From an uncultured Ruminococcus sp. (GTDB taxonomy: Bacteria; Bacillota; Clostridia; Oscillospirales; CAG-272), in assembly GCA_902783755.1 (NCBI GenBank), contig CACZSC010000093.1, positions 1 to 6,098 on the forward strand: a stretch of 6,098 nucleotides of DNA, read 5' to 3'. Made by a program: the position numbers and the translations under genes. Numbering within the stretch: position 1 is the first letter of the stretch; every line of letters starts with the position of its first letter. A model generated the notes under the pieces. It did no database searches, was not told the DNA's origin, and was given only the letters and a program-made list of their open reading frames with translations. Below, piece by piece: positions 5,155 to 6,098 of the stretch.

Positions 5155-6098
5155 ATGTACAGAGAAGGATTTGACAGCGAGAAATACACCGAGCTCCAGT
5201 CCCAGCGCATCCGCGAAAGGATCGACATGTTCGGCGGAAAGCTGTATCTTGAATTCGGAGGAAAGCTTTTCGACGACTACCATGCTTCAAGAGTGCTCCC
5301 CGGTTTCAAGCCCGACAGCAAGATCAAGATGCTGCTCAAGCTTAAGGACAGGGTCGAGATCGTAGTCGTGGTCTCTGCTGAGGCCATAGAAAAGAACAAG
5401 ATGCGCGCGGATCTGGGCATTACGTACGATATGGACGCCATGAGACTCATCGACGCCTTCAGGGATTATGATCTCTATGTAGGCAGCGTCGTCGTGACTC
5501 ATTACGAAGGCCAGGCTTCATCAGACAAATTCATAAGCAGGCTGGAAAGCCTGGGCGTAAGGGTGTTCAAGCACTACCCGATCCCGGGATATCCCGTCAA
5601 TACCCGACTGATCCTCAGCGACGAGGGATACGGCAAGAACGACTATATCGAGACGGAACGCGACCTTATCGTCGTAACGGCTCCCGGCCCGGGCAGCGGA
5701 AAGATGGCCACATGCCTGTCCCAGCTCTATCTGGACAACAAGCGCGGCATCAAATCCGGTTACGCGAAGTTCGAGACCTTCCCGGTGTGGAACCTTCCTC
5801 TCAACCATCCTGTCAACATTGCGTATGAAGCCGCGACCGTCGACCTTTCCGACGTCAATATGATAGACCCGTTCCACATGGAAGCATACGGCACCACAGC
5901 CATAAACTACAACCGAGACGTTGAGGTCTTCCCTGTCCTGAGAAGGCTGTTCGACGGCATCTACGGCGAGTGTCCATACAAGAGCCCCACGGACATGGGC
6001 GTCAACATGGTAGGATACTGTATATATGACGACGAAGCTGTCTCCCACGCCGCGAGGATGGAGATCATAAGAAGGTATTACAACTGCCTCGTGAGGAA
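5155..6098 (+). CDS. DUF1846 (UPF0371) family protein, N-terminal 314 residues
   Basis: The start is ATG 5155, with GAGAGGA ending seven bases upstream, and the protein begins in the family's usual way (MYREGFDSEKY). The window ends inside the gene; from memory family members are about 500 residues, so roughly the last third is missing. Recognisable family blocks in order are GGKLYLEFGGKL (27-38), ADLGITYD (85-92), GSVVVTHYEGQ (about 110-120), the glycine-rich VVTAPGPGSGK (173-183), KFETFPVWNLPLNHPVN (205-221), YEAATVDLSDVNMIDPFH (224-241) and SPTDMGVNMVGY near 290. It matches streptococcal UPF0371 proteins closely as I remember them. There is no signal peptide or membrane segment, so it is cytoplasmic. 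The biochemical role of the family is not one I can state. The glycine-rich segment before Lys183 recalls a nucleotide-binding loop but lacks the first glycine of a strict Walker A motif. Confidence 0.95.
   Translation, partial: MYREGFDSEKYTELQSQRIRERIDMFGGKLYLEFGGKLFDDYHASRVLPGFKPDSKIKMLLKLKDRVEIVVVVSAEAIEKNKMRADLGITYDMDAMRLIDAFRDYDLYVGSVVVTHYEGQASSDKFISRLESLGVRVFKHYPIPGYPVNTRLILSDEGYGKNDYIETERDLIVVTAPGPGSGKMATCLSQLYLDNKRGIKSGYAKFETFPVWNLPLNHPVNIAYEAATVDLSDVNMIDPFHMEAYGTTAINYNRDVEVFPVLRRLFDGIYGECPYKSPTDMGVNMVGYCIYDDEAVSHAARMEIIRRYYNCLVR

Noticed and set aside
5521..6048. Minus-strand open frame of 175 codons
   Set aside because: It is antisense to the DUF1846 gene, whose protein matches its family throughout this stretch. 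The open frame is a by-product of that gene's codon usage.
1..6098. CRISPR array, insertion sequence or toxin-antitoxin system
   Set aside because: No regularly spaced repeats, transposase motifs, terminal inverted repeats or paired small genes are present; nearly all sequence is explained by three protein genes, one tRNA and their signals.

Overview
The window looks like a chromosomal segment from a Gram-positive bacterium of the phylum Bacillota, most likely Clostridia. The reasons are near-consensus sigma-A promoters, AGGAGG-type ribosome binding sites, heavy use of AGG/AGA and ATA codons, a UPF0371 (DUF1846) gene of the kind common in streptococci and clostridia, and a very large Sec-secreted surface-type protein. 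This is inference from sequence style; no species call is possible.

Layout. (1) Positions 1-3722, minus strand: one uninterrupted reading frame of at least 1240 codons. It starts at 3722 and runs off the left edge without a stop. It encodes a secreted protein with an N-terminal signal peptide, a short duplicated acidic module and a long series of beta-rich, Ig-like regions. (2) Positions 3723-3897: a compact divergent control region. It has a perfect-consensus promoter (TTGACA, 17 bp, TATAAT) reading right, a 5/6 + 5/6 promoter reading left whose -35 box overlaps the first, and a 9-2-9 inverted repeat lying on the predicted start point of the rightward transcript. (3) Positions 3898-4722, plus strand: a MerR-type regulator with a GyrI/BmrR-like effector domain, ended by a rho-independent terminator at 4746-4789. 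(4) Positions 4891-4964, minus strand: tRNA-Arg with anticodon CCT, with its own promoter and its own terminator. (5) Positions 5155-6098, plus strand: the first 314 codons of a DUF1846/UPF0371 protein, with its own promoter, cut by the right edge.

The 432 bases between the regulator and the DUF1846 gene (4723-5154) are filled by two terminators, the tRNA and two divergent promoters. I see nothing recognisable in 4790-4841, and only an A/T tract between the two promoters in 5028-5084.

Working together. The regulator and the large secreted protein share one short intergenic region, so the simplest model is that the regulator binds the inverted repeat, limits its own expression and perhaps tunes the secreted protein. 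The tRNA and the DUF1846 gene are independent housekeeping-type units. I found no mobile element, CRISPR array, phage gene or obvious multi-gene novel system. The most interesting part is the secreted-protein/regulator pair and its control region.
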